Assembly (NCBI RefSeq): GCF_030622045.1
Contig: NZ_CP130886.1
Location: forward strand, 6,146,001 to 6,210,000
Direction of reading: 5' to 3'
From: Planctellipticum variicoloris
GTDB taxonomy: Bacteria > Planctomycetota > Planctomycetia > Planctomycetales > Planctomycetaceae
DNA: 64,000 nucleotides
Below, piece by piece: positions 56,528-64,000 of the stretch (the stretch's first letter is position 1; each line of letters opens with the position of its first letter). The translations under genes and the position numbers were made by a program. The notes beneath the pieces were generated by a model. That model was not told the origin of the DNA. It ran no database searches and was given only the letters and a program-made list of their open reading frames with translations.

Positions 56528-56974
56528 GTGCCGGCGGAAATCCGTCCCCTCTTCCGTCCCGACGCTATTCGCCCACACCTCACGGCTTTTGTCCTTCCAC
56601 CGCACGCAGAGGCTGCGCGGCCCAAGCTGCAGCACTGGCGGAAGTTGATCGAATCCGGCAAGGCCGATCAGCTCAACGAGACGAAGCTCGTCCCCGACTT
56701 CCTGACCGACGTCTTCGGCGAACTGCTGGGCTACACCGGACCCGCGAGCGGCGGCGACCGCTACACGATTTCCCGCGAGGAGAACGTGGCCGTCGATGGC
56801 AAGGTGGCCGACGCCGTCCTGGGCGACTTCACCCCAACCGGTCAGCGGTTCGTCGTCGCCGTCGAAGGTAAGGGCACGAAGGACCCGCTCGACCGCCCGT
56901 TCGCGGGCCGGAAGAAGTCCGCCGTCGACCAGGCCCTGGGCTACCTGATTTCGCGCGAAATCAACCGCTGGTGA
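56528..56974 (+). pseudogene. N-terminal remnant of type IIG-like restriction-modification enzyme
   Basis: About 148 residues similar to the N-terminus of large restriction-methylase proteins: LRPHL-like start (IRPHLTAFVLPPHAEAARPK), LNETKLVPDFLTDVFGELLGY, GGDRYTISREENV and a nuclease-like core (VADAVLGDF...VVAVEGKG, the D and ExK of PD-(D/E)XK). The frame stops at AVDQALGYLISREINRW, where intact homologues continue for hundreds of residues into the methylase. The GTG at 56528 fits the usual start; an earlier ATG at 56435 gives an unrelated leader. The nuclease motif is retained but the methylase is gone, so it is probably inactive. Confidence 0.7.
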
Positions 56975-57144
56975 AAGGGCAGAACGCCAGCCGAGGATTC
57001 TCGGCAGGCGTTTGCTGCAGGTGCTGCGCGCAGATGGTCAATCTGCGCGCATGGGGACGCGATCCTTTCCTCGCGACCGGGGCGGAGGGAAACGACACTG
57101 ATTGACTATCAGCGCACTCCAGCCGGTCAAACCGCGATGAATGA

Positions 57145-57864
57145 TCAGAGTTCACGCTGCCCAGGGAATCGCGATCGTCGGCTCGCGCCGGACACACGAT
57201 CAGAGCCAATGTGACTCACCGGCATCGGCTTTCGCTGCCGCGATTTGCGCTCCGGAGGCCACCAGAACGGAATGCCCCACGGTACTGCCCAGCCGAGGAC
57301 GAAACCGGACATGACTGCGAGAGCCCCGGCAATCACCGCAAATTGCTGATTCGAGCCAGACTCGCTCGAATCGCTCAACCATTTGAGAAAGACCAACTCA
57401 ATGGAGCCGATGAGGCCACACAACATGTAAACGCCGAACGCGATCGCATGCAGCTTCGTCGGACGTACAAGCAGCAGGCCCAACGCCGCATGTTCGATCG
57501 CGGCAGTGACGACCGAGAAGACGGGTGAGAAGCTTCCCCCCCGATCACCCGATGGCAACAGCAACCAGTCGAGGAAGAGAGGGCAAAAACCCGATGTAGG
57601 GATGCACGCGAGAGTGAACGAGAGAGGACGACGGTTCCAGTAATTCAGTGGCCCGTAAAAGAAGGCTGTCGAGGCCAGTCCATCAAAGATTGCGTCACAC
57701 CAGATCGACTTTCCTCCCAATGCCGGCTCAAACATCCCTTTGAAGAACTGGCAGGAGAGGTACGCGATCGTGAGGCCGGCGAGGACGGCCGACATGATGA
57801 TTGCCCGCGTCAAGACGCTCTTCTGATCGCGGAGAAAGGGGGGCTCACGAAGTGGCTTTGTCAT
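57145..57864 (-). CDS. Multi-pass membrane protein of unknown function
   Basis: A 239-residue protein with about five to six hydrophobic segments (for example AIIMSAVLAGLTIAYLSCQF; AFGVYMLCGLIGSIELVF; FAVIAGALAVMSGFVLGWAV) and a basic C-terminus. I do not recognise a family. The ATG at 57864 is chosen; an upstream in-frame ATG at 57915 is possible. It sits among remnants in the second island. Confidence 0.55.
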   Translation of the reverse strand: MTKPLREPPFLRDQKSVLTRAIIMSAVLAGLTIAYLSCQFFKGMFEPALGGKSIWCDAIFDGLASTAFFYGPLNYWNRRPLSFTLACIPTSGFCPLFLDWLLLPSGDRGGSFSPVFSVVTAAIEHAALGLLLVRPTKLHAIAFGVYMLCGLIGSIELVFLKWLSDSSESGSNQQFAVIAGALAVMSGFVLGWAVPWGIPFWWPPERKSRQRKPMPVSHIGSDRVSGASRRSRFPGQREL

Positions 57865-58254
57865 CAGGTCGGCTCGTTGGATAGAGGCCCCGAGACGTGC
57901 CGTCTCGAGGGGCAATCGCGGACCAGCATGTCTGATTGACGCGAACGAATGAATGCCGCCTGCGGATCACGATTGCCCGGCGTTACTGCTCCAGCCACCC
58001 CCTGGTCGCGCGCTGATCGTCCATCAGCGCGCACGCCGCCAACCAGTCGATCAGCGGTTGAACGCGCGCCGGCGGGTAGCTGACGTGCGAACGAATCCGA
58101 CTGCAGACCGCTCCCACGGCCGCGCGAGAATGGCTCAGCGCATTCACACCGTGGATTCGACGTATCTCGTTGTCTACCTTGAGATTGACAACCGTCCCGG
58201 CGCGGGTATTCTCACCCCAGCTCGTTCAGAGAATCGCAAGTTAGGCGGCTTTCC
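57865..58254. other. Gap upstream of probable gene cassette
   Basis: About 390 bp. It contains an inverted repeat of gcgcgctgatcg...cgatcagcg type (57990-58060) and, at its right edge, GTTAGGC (58240-58246), which matches the integron attC R-prime box. I could not find a paired left arm for a complete attC here. No gene is supported. Confidence 0.45.
58240..58246 (+). other. Integron-type recombination core GTTAGGC
   Basis: GTTAGGC matches the consensus GTTRRRY at the cassette boundary. It lies 9 bp before the start of the next gene, and that gene ends with GCCTAA(C), the complementary core, which is the layout of an integron gene cassette. Confidence 0.5.
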
Positions 58255-58821
58255 GTGACTGCTACTTTAGATAAATCACCGAGCTCGGAAGAGCGCGCTG
58301 CAGCGCGGCGGCAGGCCGTTGAGATTGCACGCATCATAGGTTCGAAAGCTGTCTCGTATCGGCGCATCACAATCGGAGAGCCTCAGTGTTCCTATCGTGT
58401 TCCGTTCCATGCTGAGGACTTCTGGTTCAAGGTGTTGGTATCAGATACCGCTTTTGTGTTCACCGGCGAGCATCGCCGCCGAGAGGCGTTCACTGTTCCA
58501 TTCTGCGCCGCCATCAAGAATCCGTGGCGAAACATGGTCGCCACCACGCTGCGTTCCCGAGTCTCAGACGAGTTGGGCGTCGCCATTTACTCGCCCGAGA
58601 ATATCACGGAGGCTGCTGTCTCAGCGCACTTGCTGACACCAGCTTGTTCCAGACTTCTCCGGCAGCTCGACTTTGCCGCGATTCGTTTGCTGTTCATCAA
58701 TTCCATCCAGATCAGAGTGATTGCTGAGATGGTTTCGCCTGAGCACTGCGCTCAGCAGGTTCGACTGTTGCGCGAGTTGCTACTTACGATTTACCATGAG
58801 GCTCATGAGAACGCCGCCTAA
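58255..58821 (+). CDS. Probable gene-cassette protein, unknown function
   Basis: A 188-residue soluble protein starting at GTG 58255 and ending exactly at a TAA that is part of the GCCTAAC core. The N-terminal part is charged and helical, the middle beta-rich (RVPFHAEDFWFKVLVSDTAF), the C-terminus helical. I do not recognise the family. It has lower GC than the core genome. Flanking GTTAGGC and GCCTAAC suggest it is a mobile integron cassette; the IS immediately downstream left its stop codon intact. Confidence 0.65.
   Translation: MTATLDKSPSSEERAAARRQAVEIARIIGSKAVSYRRITIGEPQCSYRVPFHAEDFWFKVLVSDTAFVFTGEHRRREAFTVPFCAAIKNPWRNMVATTLRSRVSDELGVAIYSPENITEAAVSAHLLTPACSRLLRQLDFAAIRLLFINSIQIRVIAEMVSPEHCAQQVRLLRELLLTIYHEAHENAA
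58818..58821. repeat. Target site duplication CTAA, left copy
   Basis: CTAA directly left of the IS; the right copy is at 60329-60332. It overlaps the TAA stop of the cassette gene and the GCCTAAC core. Confidence 0.75.
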
Positions 58822-60328
58822 CAGCGTGTTGAAGTATTCCCCCTGACGCTGCCACGATCGAACGCGGTTTGTTATCTTCTCGCGGTCGGTCAGGCGCGGC
58901 GGTCACGGAGGGTTCCCGATGGCGATGGGACGGCGGAAGGAATCGCGGCAGGAGCCGCTGTTTGTCACGGCGGAGCAGCTGCCCCGCTCGCAGGGACATC
59001 CCTTCTACAAAGCGCTCAACGCGCTGCTCGCCGAAGCCGGCTTCGACCGCTGGATCGAGAAGCGGTGCCAGGCGTTCTACGAGCAGGTCGAGACTCGCGG
59101 GCAGCGCTCGATCCCGCCGGGCGTCTATTTCCGCATGCTGCTGGTGGGGTACTTCGAAGGGATCGACAGTCAGCGGGGGATCGCCTGGCGATGCTCCGAC
59201 AGCCTGTCGCTGCGGGAGTTTCTGGGCATTCCGCTCGACGAATCGAGTCCCGAGCATTCGACGCTGTCGCTGACCCGCCGGCGGCTGCCGGTGGAAGTGT
59301 TCGAGGAAGTCTTTCAGTTCGTGCTGAAGATCGCGTCCGAAAAGAAGCTGCTCTCAGGCAAGACGGTGGGTGTCGACTCGACGACGCTGGAAGCGGATGC
59401 GGCGATGAAGTCGATCGTCCGCCGCGACACCGGCGAAGGCTGGAAGGCGTATGTCGTCCGGCTGATGCGGGAAGAAGGCGTGATTGCTCCCGACGAAGAA
59501 CCGAGTGACGAAGACGTCCGCCGGTTCGACAAGAACCGCAAGAACAAGAAGGTCTCGAACGAGGAGTGGGTCAGCGAGACCGATCCCGAGGCGAAGATCG
59601 CCCGCATGAAGGACGGGACGACGCATCTGGCGTACAAGGCCGAGCACGTGGTGGACCTGGAGAGCGACCTGATCCTGGCCGCGGAGATTCGTCCCGCCGA
59701 TCACGGGGATCAACAGACGCTGGTCGACAGCGTGCTGAAAGCGGAAGAAAACCTGCAGGCGATCGGCTGCGAACAGAGCATTGAAGAGGTGGCGGCGGAC
59801 AAGGGGTATCACTCGGTCGCCACGCTGGAACTGTGCCAGTCGCTGGGCTTTCGGACCTACATCCCGGAGCCGAAGCGCAAGAGCGACTGGACGTGGACGG
59901 ACAAGACGCCGGAGGACCAGCGGGCGGTGATGGGGAACCGTCAGCGGGTCCGGCGGGCGAAGGGGAAGCAGTTGCAGAAACGGCGGAGCGAAGTCTGCGA
60001 ACGGACCTTCGCTCACGTCTGCGAGACGGGCGGGATGCGTCGGAGCTGGCTCGAAGGCCTGACAGAGGTGACGAAGCGCTACCTGATCGCGACGGCGGCG
60101 CACAATCTCGGGCGCGTGATGTGGAAGCTGCTGGGAGTTGGCAAGCCACGGAGACTGCAGGGGCGGAATGTGGCGGTTTGGGCGGTGTTCGGGGCGGTTT
60201 GGTCCGCGCTCGATTGGCTCCTGCGGAGCCAGACCGACCGAGCCGAGCAACCCGCCGGACTCGTCGCCCCCGCCCCAATCGTCGCCCGCCTGGCCGGGTG
60301 ACGGAAAAGTGCTTTGTTCAACACGCTG
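58822..60328 (+). mobile_element. Insertion sequence (DDE transposase), 1507 bp
   Basis: Complete IS with 12-bp terminal inverted repeats (cagcgtgttgaa at 58822-58833; ttcaacacgctg at 60317-60328) and a 4-bp CTAA target duplication at both ends. It encodes one transposase and no passenger gene. Perfect matching of the duplication and an intact transposase suggest recent insertion. Confidence 0.88.
58919..60301 (+). CDS. DDE transposase (IS1182/IS5-like)
   Basis: A 460-residue transposase. The DDE residues are visible as D153 (GVDSTTLEAD), D294 (AADKGYHSV) and E361 (CERTFAHVCE). The N-terminus is DUF772-like (IPPGVYFRMLLVGYFEGIDS, CSDSLSLREFLGI). Intact and full-length. The exact IS family (IS1182 or an IS5-type group) cannot be fixed without a database comparison. 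Confidence 0.9.
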   Translation: MAMGRRKESRQEPLFVTAEQLPRSQGHPFYKALNALLAEAGFDRWIEKRCQAFYEQVETRGQRSIPPGVYFRMLLVGYFEGIDSQRGIAWRCSDSLSLREFLGIPLDESSPEHSTLSLTRRRLPVEVFEEVFQFVLKIASEKKLLSGKTVGVDSTTLEADAAMKSIVRRDTGEGWKAYVVRLMREEGVIAPDEEPSDEDVRRFDKNRKNKKVSNEEWVSETDPEAKIARMKDGTTHLAYKAEHVVDLESDLILAAEIRPADHGDQQTLVDSVLKAEENLQAIGCEQSIEEVAADKGYHSVATLELCQSLGFRTYIPEPKRKSDWTWTDKTPEDQRAVMGNRQRVRRAKGKQLQKRRSEVCERTFAHVCETGGMRRSWLEGLTEVTKRYLIATAAHNLGRVMWKLLGVGKPRRLQGRNVAVWAVFGAVWSALDWLLRSQTDRAEQPAGLVAPAPIVARLAG

Positions 60329-60332
60329 CTAA
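60329..60332. repeat. Target site duplication CTAA, right copy
   Basis: Pairs with 58818-58821. Removing the IS and one copy restores GCCTAACC across the junction. Confidence 0.75.
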
Positions 60333-60426
60333 CCCTAACCATCCCGCTCCAGCGACCCCGGCGTGAGCGTCGCAGTTGCAATGGTTGCGTCCCGAGTGGC
60401 GGGTCGCTGAGCTTGGGTCGTTACGG
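60333..60426 (+). other. attC-like site interrupted by the IS
   Basis: Read with 58816-58821 joined on, this is GCCTAAC, a spacer, GCTCCAGCGACCC (60346-60358), a loop, GGGTCGCTGAGC (60401-60412) and GTTACGG (60420-60426). The two inner arms are complementary except for one unpaired C on the left arm, the extrahelical-base pattern of attC sites. The right core (GTTACGG) is a poor match to GTTRRRY, so this may be a decayed attC. Confidence 0.45.
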
Positions 60427-60774
60427 CGTCGGTCATTACGGTCGCGCGCTGATCGGCTATCTGCTATCTGCGCGCGACGCACCGGAAGTCGCGGTCATCC
60501 TGCAGGAGCCGCAGAGCGGCCTCGACGGTCGGACGGCCCCGCCGGGGCATCAGGGCAAAGTTGAGCGTCAGGGCTGTCGCCTCGGCGAATCGTGCAACGG
60601 CCCCCGAGACCGCCAGGAACGCCGGGTAACACTTCAGACTGTCCAGGAGGCCCGGCGGCCCGTAGACGCCGTCGACGCGATCCTGGCAGACGCCGCCCCA
60701 ACGCTGGCGACGTCGGCGAGCTGCTGCTGTGCGGCACTTCTTTGCAGCCCGTCCTGGCGCAGCCGCGGCCTAAT
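60427..60774. other. Decayed coding region on the minus strand
   Basis: Reading on the minus strand, one frame gives a protein-like stretch (VDGVYGPPGLLDSLK..., then FAEATALTLNFALMPRRGRP and EAALRLLQDDRDFRC) and another gives a continuation of the MobC-like gene (LRQDGLQRSAAQQQLADVAS). Frameshifts separate the pieces. This looks like the broken downstream part of the small gene at 60775-60915. Confidence 0.4.
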
Positions 60775-60915
60775 TCATTCGTAGACTTCCGGCCGGAGAT
60801 CTCGCCCGGCGGCATAGGCCCGCCGGCGGATCTCGGCGAATTCTTCCGCCGTCACCCGCACGGTGATTTTCTTGTTCCGCGGCGCTCCCTCGCTCGTCTT
60901 CTGCGTCGTCGTCAT
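60775..60915 (-). pseudogene. MobC-like ribbon-helix-helix fragment
   Basis: A 46-residue open frame (APRNKKITVRVTAEEFAEIR, RRAYAAGRDLRPEVYE) resembling the ribbon-helix-helix DNA-binding part of MobC-type plasmid mobilisation proteins. It stops early at TGA, and coding-like sequence continues downstream in shifted frames (60427-60774). Probably a frameshifted remnant of a mobile element gene. Confidence 0.45.
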
Positions 60916-61151
60916 GGCGTCCATTCCGTTTTCGTGTTGACAGCCCGCGCGTGGGCTGTGCGGAATGTCCCCGTCGTCGACTCTCCAGTGACCGCGGGCG
61001 GCATGGACGCTGTCCCGCGGTCATCGCGTTCCCGCCGCGTGCGAGCAAGACCAGGGACGGATCGCTCGGCCGCTCCAAACCCATCGACCGCCAGCCCGAT
61101 TCCCTTCCCCCCAGCTCGCCGCGGCTTTTCCCCTTCGCAAAGGCCCCGGCC
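60916..61151. other. Gap upstream of TPR gene
   Basis: About 235 bp between the divergent MobC-like fragment and the TPR gene. No feature is supported. Confidence 0.35.
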
Positions 61152-62006
61152 ATGTCCACGCGCCCCGCCACCGTCGCTTCCGAGCAACCCGGCCACCCCG
61201 ATGCGCACCGCTGGATGGGCGCCATCGCCTACGACCTGGGCGACATGAACCGCGCCCTGGATGAGCTGAGCATTGTCAGCCGGCTGGCGCCGACCGACGA
61301 CCGTCCGTACGTGCTCAAAGCCCAGAGGCACGCGGACTTTGAACAGTTCCGGGACGCCGTCGAGGCTGGCTCCCAGGCGCTCGCACTTCATCCGCCCGAA
61401 CCTGTGCGGGAAGACGTCGCAACGGAACTGGTGCGCGCCCGGATGCGCATCAGAGATTATGCGGCAGCCCTGAAAACCCTGCCGCAGGCCCGGCGTTCCG
61501 CACTCTCGCTTGCACTGGAAGCCGAGTGCCACTTGAGTCTCGGCGACGCAGTATCGGCGAATGCGCGCCTCGAAGAGGCTCGCTCGCTCGACCCCGAAGA
61601 GCCGAGCGTGCTCCGGCTGTTCGGTCGGATGGAGCTCGATGCCGGCCGACCGGAGGCGGCGCTCGAACCGCTGCGAAGCGTCCTGAAACTTGATCCACAG
61701 GATCACGAAAGCCGGCATCACCTGGCGCAGGCGCTCCGCCTGCTGGGGAGAACCGCCGAGGCCGACGCGGAAGCCCGCCGGTCGGCAAACATCGTGAAAC
61801 TCAAACTCGAGATGGCGAACCTGAATATCGAGGCGATCAACCGTCCGCAGGATGCGGACGTTCGAGACCGGATCGCGGCCGTCTGCAGCAAACTGGGCAA
61901 ACCGCAGCTCGCAGAATCCTGGCGAAAGGCCGCCGCCGCCTGCCGCCAGCGCTCCAGGGGCGCCGAAACGCCGTCAACCCATCTCGAGAGCGTTCCACCG
62001 AAATGA
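61152..62006 (+). CDS. TPR-repeat protein
   Basis: A 284-residue helical protein with TPR units (HRWMGAIAYDLGDMNRALDE; LRLFGRMELDAGRPEAALEP; SRHHLAQALRLLGRTAEADA), a role in protein-protein contacts. The ATG at 61152 is the only good start, but the product begins within a TPR, with no signal or leader, so it may be a 5'-truncated part of a larger protein. No partner gene is next to it. Confidence 0.7.
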   Translation: MSTRPATVASEQPGHPDAHRWMGAIAYDLGDMNRALDELSIVSRLAPTDDRPYVLKAQRHADFEQFRDAVEAGSQALALHPPEPVREDVATELVRARMRIRDYAAALKTLPQARRSALSLALEAECHLSLGDAVSANARLEEARSLDPEEPSVLRLFGRMELDAGRPEAALEPLRSVLKLDPQDHESRHHLAQALRLLGRTAEADAEARRSANIVKLKLEMANLNIEAINRPQDADVRDRIAAVCSKLGKPQLAESWRKAAAACRQRSRGAETPSTHLESVPPK

Positions 62007-62026
62007 GCCCGCCGGCGCCCCACTCC

Positions 62027-62051
62027 GAGCCGCGAGCGTCAGCGACCGGAG
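62027..62051 (-). repeat. 25-bp dispersed repeat, copy 3 (diverged)
   Basis: Core agcgtcagcgaccggag on the plus strand; a few mismatches to the identical copies. It is inverted relative to the copy at 62110-62134. Confidence 0.65.
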
Positions 62052-62109
62052 TCTTGTTTGGCGGCGCTGGATGGCGGGTGATGCAGGCGGGGAAGAATGG
62101 CGGAGAATG

Positions 62110-62134
62110 CTCCGGGCGCTGACGCTTCCGGCTC
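62110..62134 (+). repeat. 25-bp dispersed repeat, copy 4
   Basis: Identical to 23574-23598 (core gggcgctgacgcttccggc) and followed, as there, by a run of G. Confidence 0.85.
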
Positions 62135-62312
62135 CAGGGGGGGGGCAGGAAGTTCAGTGACGTCTGCCGCAACCGTTCGGCCGGCAAGCCGGTCGATCGG
62201 AACTTGTCGGCATGGGACCCGGCGCCAAAAAACAAACGCCGCAGCCGCGAATCTGATCCGCGGGGGCGGCGTTATGCAGCCTGTTGAGTCTCGGCCTACC
62301 GAGCCTTCAGAG

Positions 62313-62354
62313 TGGACAGGGGCGGGGTCGAACCGCCGACACCAGGATTTTCAG
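62313..62354 (-). tRNA. tRNA-Phe 3' half, candidate attachment site
   Basis: On the minus strand: anticodon loop ctgaaaa (GAA, Phe), 3' anticodon strand tcctg, variable gtgtc, T arm ggcgg-ttcgacc-ccgcc and acceptor strand cctgtcc with discriminator A. The 5' half (acceptor ggacagg, D arm) is absent upstream, so this is not a functional tRNA. Such 3' halves are left when elements integrate into tRNA genes; it lies next to a recombinase-like gene. An unrelated tRNA-like fold is possible. Confidence 0.5.
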
Positions 62355-62425
62355 ATGCCCCTGAACCACGCCGAAAAGTGGTGTAACGTCTTCTACGCAA
62401 AGTAGTTTTGCCGAGTTGTTCGCGA

Positions 62426-62445
62426 TTTGCAAGCCTTTGCAAGCC
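62426..62445. repeat. Tandem 10-bp repeat tttgcaagcc x2
   Basis: Two perfect copies in tandem, close to the candidate attachment site and recombinase-like gene; possibly recombinase-binding arms. Confidence 0.5.
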
Positions 62446-62623
62446 ATTTCACACAACTGCCACTCGTGGCGGTATTTACGAGATTTGGCTCAATCCGTTT
62501 TCGGGACCAAAGTGGTAGGAAGTGGTAGTTCCGACGACCGGATTCCTAGCCAAGTACTGAACAGCCCAAAAGAACCTGGACAGTCGCTGCCACAAGGAAA
62601 CGACGTTCGTCACCCTGCTCAGC

Positions 62624-63343
62624 CTAGTCCAGGTTCGGTCGCGTTCGCTTGACGATGCCCTGGATCGTCTTGGCGTACCATTTTTCTCCCTTTCGCGGCG
62701 GCACTCCGTCGTCATTCAACTCATCGGCGATTTTCTGATACGAGAGACGGGTTCCGTCGGAACGCATTCGGCGAAGTCGCAAGATCCTCTGGATGACATC
62801 AGCTTCGCCGGGGAGTTCACCAAAGGGTTTTCGGCCAGCCTTAACTCCGTGGGAGAGCCGAGTTACTCGCTTTTTCAGTTCAACGAATTCTCGTAACGCT
62901 TGGCTACGAACACGCGGATCGCTTGCATCAAACTCCTGACTCCACCGGTCGCATTCGTCCGTGAGGTCCCACAACGTGGCGCACTCAATAACTCGGACGC
63001 CCCAATCTCGAAGAGTCAGCATTAGCAGAGCGGCTTCAGCGCGGTTCAGGGCTAGTTTGCCCATGTCGTCGATGATCAATACCCGCCAGTCTCCTGACTT
63101 CAGGCCCTTCAGAACCTCAATGAGGCTAGGCCGATCAACGAGCCTGATCCTCCCGCCTTTCCACAACTGCTCGACCGGTGCTCTCCGCAATCGGGTCCCC
63201 AAAGCACGGGCCACGCGAAGCATTTCCCGTCGTTGGTCCCGGTACTCCGAGATCTCCCGGTAATACCAAATGTCGTGAAATTCGTGGAAGACGATGTAGC
63301 CAACAGCCCATCCCTCCCAGATTTCCCTTTTACCCAGATTCAT
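62624..63343 (-). CDS. Serine-recombinase-like protein without visible catalytic motifs
   Basis: A 239-residue protein. Its second half (PRVRSQALREFVELKKRVTR, then KAGRKPFGELPGEADVIQRI and RLSYQKIADELNDDGVPPRK, ending KWYAKTIQGIVKRTRP) matches the DNA-binding Recombinase domain of large serine recombinases. Its first half keeps the resolvase-like strand/helix order (VGYIVF; WRVLIIDDMGKLALNR; GVRVIECATLW) but the catalytic Ser of YxRxS and the paired arginines are not visible. Either it is an inactive derivative or its active site has diverged. It lies beside the tRNA-Phe half and a DUF1580 gene. Confidence 0.65.
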   Translation of the reverse strand: MNLGKREIWEGWAVGYIVFHEFHDIWYYREISEYRDQRREMLRVARALGTRLRRAPVEQLWKGGRIRLVDRPSLIEVLKGLKSGDWRVLIIDDMGKLALNRAEAALLMLTLRDWGVRVIECATLWDLTDECDRWSQEFDASDPRVRSQALREFVELKKRVTRLSHGVKAGRKPFGELPGEADVIQRILRLRRMRSDGTRLSYQKIADELNDDGVPPRKGEKWYAKTIQGIVKRTRPNLD

Positions 63344-63543
63344 AAGCGATCACCGATGTGTTGTTTGCGTTAATTCTTCTCGACATCCTCCGTAAGTAAA
63401 TTCTGACAAACGCTTTAAGAATTTTCCATCAACGACGTTGAGGCATCGAAGAAAAGTGTAGTTCAAGGGCCAGCGACGAAGTAGCTCGCCCAACGAATTT
63501 AAGCGGCGGCGTCCTGGCATTCCAAACCTCAGGAGTGCCCAAC

Positions 63544-63888
63544 ATGCCCAAGTCCAGTCTGGAAGTCGTCCAGCCAGAACATTCACGACGACTACTTCAA
63601 GAAGAACTTCTCTCGCTCCCTGCTGCCGCCAAGCTTCTACCGCGCCGCCGTGGCGGCAAGAAGGTTCATACCACCACGCTTTACCGGTGGACGGTTAACG
63701 GGCTCAGGGGCGTCGTTCTCGAATCCCTTCAGGTAGGCGGCACCCGCTGCACCAGCCGGGAAGCCTTGGAGCGGTTCTTCGAACGACTCAATCGAGTCCC
63801 GACCTTTCACAGGTCGCCAGCGACCCGGTCTCAGCAGTCGAAGCGGGCCCGTATCGTCGAGAAGCAACTCGACGACCTTGGCGTTTAA
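63544..63888 (+). CDS. DUF1580-domain protein (excisionase-like)
   Basis: A 114-residue protein with a MerR/Xis-like winged helix (LSLPAAAKLLPRRRGGKKVH, then TTTLYRWTVNGLRGVVLESL and RCTSREALERFFERLN), the DUF1580 pattern frequent beside integrases in planctomycetes. The ATG at 63544 is preferred because AGGAG lies upstream at the right distance; a GTG at 63535 overlaps it. Divergent from the recombinase-like gene, so it may control excision or its transcription. Confidence 0.8.
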   Translation: MPKSSLEVVQPEHSRRLLQEELLSLPAAAKLLPRRRGGKKVHTTTLYRWTVNGLRGVVLESLQVGGTRCTSREALERFFERLNRVPTFHRSPATRSQQSKRARIVEKQLDDLGV

Positions 63889-64000
63889 GGCCTACGGGAA
63901 GCTGAAAAATAGCGAGAGTCCACAGCAGGGGTCCGTCTGCAATGTGCGGTGAGTCATCACGTATTCGGCAATTTCCTGGCCACAAGGCATCCACTCGGAT
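63889..64000. other. Window end, no feature
   Basis: The last 112 bp show no supported gene; the integrated element probably continues beyond the window. Confidence 0.3.

Larger units (their letters stand above)
62007..62623. other. Repeat-rich gap with candidate attachment site
   Basis: About 620 bp. It holds two inverted copies of the 25-bp repeat, a tRNA-Phe 3' half and a tandem 10-bp repeat (all listed separately). No gene is supported. Confidence 0.5.

Noticed and set aside
57953-58258. A plus-strand 101-residue reading frame before the cassette gene
   Set aside because: Composition is Arg/Pro/Ala-rich with no similarity, and the real coding signal begins at 58255.
60314-60784. A plus-strand 156-residue frame downstream of the IS
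   Set aside because: It begins within the IS end and runs antisense to better minus-strand coding patterns.
62313-62354. 3' end of a tmRNA
   Set aside because: The anticodon-loop pattern and T arm fit tRNA-Phe better, and no tmRNA body lies nearby.
63788-63994. A minus-strand 68-residue frame at the window end
   Set aside because: Overlaps the DUF1580 gene, with no ribosome-binding site or similarity.
1-64000. CRISPR array
   Set aside because: No regularly spaced identical repeats with unique spacers; the repeats seen are dispersed or palindromic.

Overview
The window is GC-rich DNA from a bacterium that I read as a planctomycete (Planctomycetaceae-like). The main reasons are the tandem Ser/Thr kinases with extracellular sensor domains (including DUF1080), an ECF-type sigma factor paired with a kinase, a PEP-CTERM protein, a DUF1580 protein, and a MotE-containing flagellar cluster. 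This is inferred from gene content; no rRNA is present.

Layout. 1-5.2 kb is part of a flagellar operon (fliI, fliJ, a motE-like gene, fliK, flgD). 5.2-18.2 kb is mostly housekeeping or envelope genes: a transglutaminase-like protein, a Crp/Fnr regulator, a small zinc-finger membrane protein, a TetR-controlled HlyD/ABC/FtsX-type exporter, a lipoprotein pair (LpoB-like plus COG3014-like), a beta-helix protein, a Spy-like protein and a HEAT-like protein. 18.2-24.2 kb is an accessory island bounded by REP-like repeats. It holds an HNH endonuclease and a 5-cytosine methyltransferase that is cut short where a large exported WD40-type gene begins. 24.2-28 kb carries asparagine synthase and a GT39/ArnT-like glycosyltransferase. 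28.5-36.9 kb is a complete kdp potassium-uptake cluster (kdpF, A, B, C, D, E) with two extra tiny membrane proteins.

37-49.5 kb is a signalling block: a sigma factor followed by an FHA-kinase on the minus strand, then three tandem membrane kinases with near-identical catalytic domains but different extracellular modules, then an FHA/degenerate-trypsin protein and a secreted protein. 49.5-53.5 kb has msrB, two secreted proteins, tRNA-Leu(CAG) and a PEP-CTERM protein.

53.7-64 kb is a second accessory island. It contains a caspase-Ser/Thr kinase fusion of visibly lower GC, the N-terminal remnant of a type IIG-like restriction enzyme, a membrane protein, a probable integron-type gene cassette with an insertion sequence placed exactly at its stop codon and attC-like core, a decayed MobC-like gene, a TPR gene, a tRNA-Phe 3' half that looks like an attachment site, a recombinase-like protein without visible catalytic motifs and a DUF1580 protein. 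Four copies of a 25-bp dispersed repeat lie in the two islands; one is read in frame inside the methyltransferase.

The most unusual items are the caspase-kinase fusion, the interrupted HNH/methyltransferase pair, the cassette plus IS at its attC core, and the kinase paralogues with swapped sensor domains.
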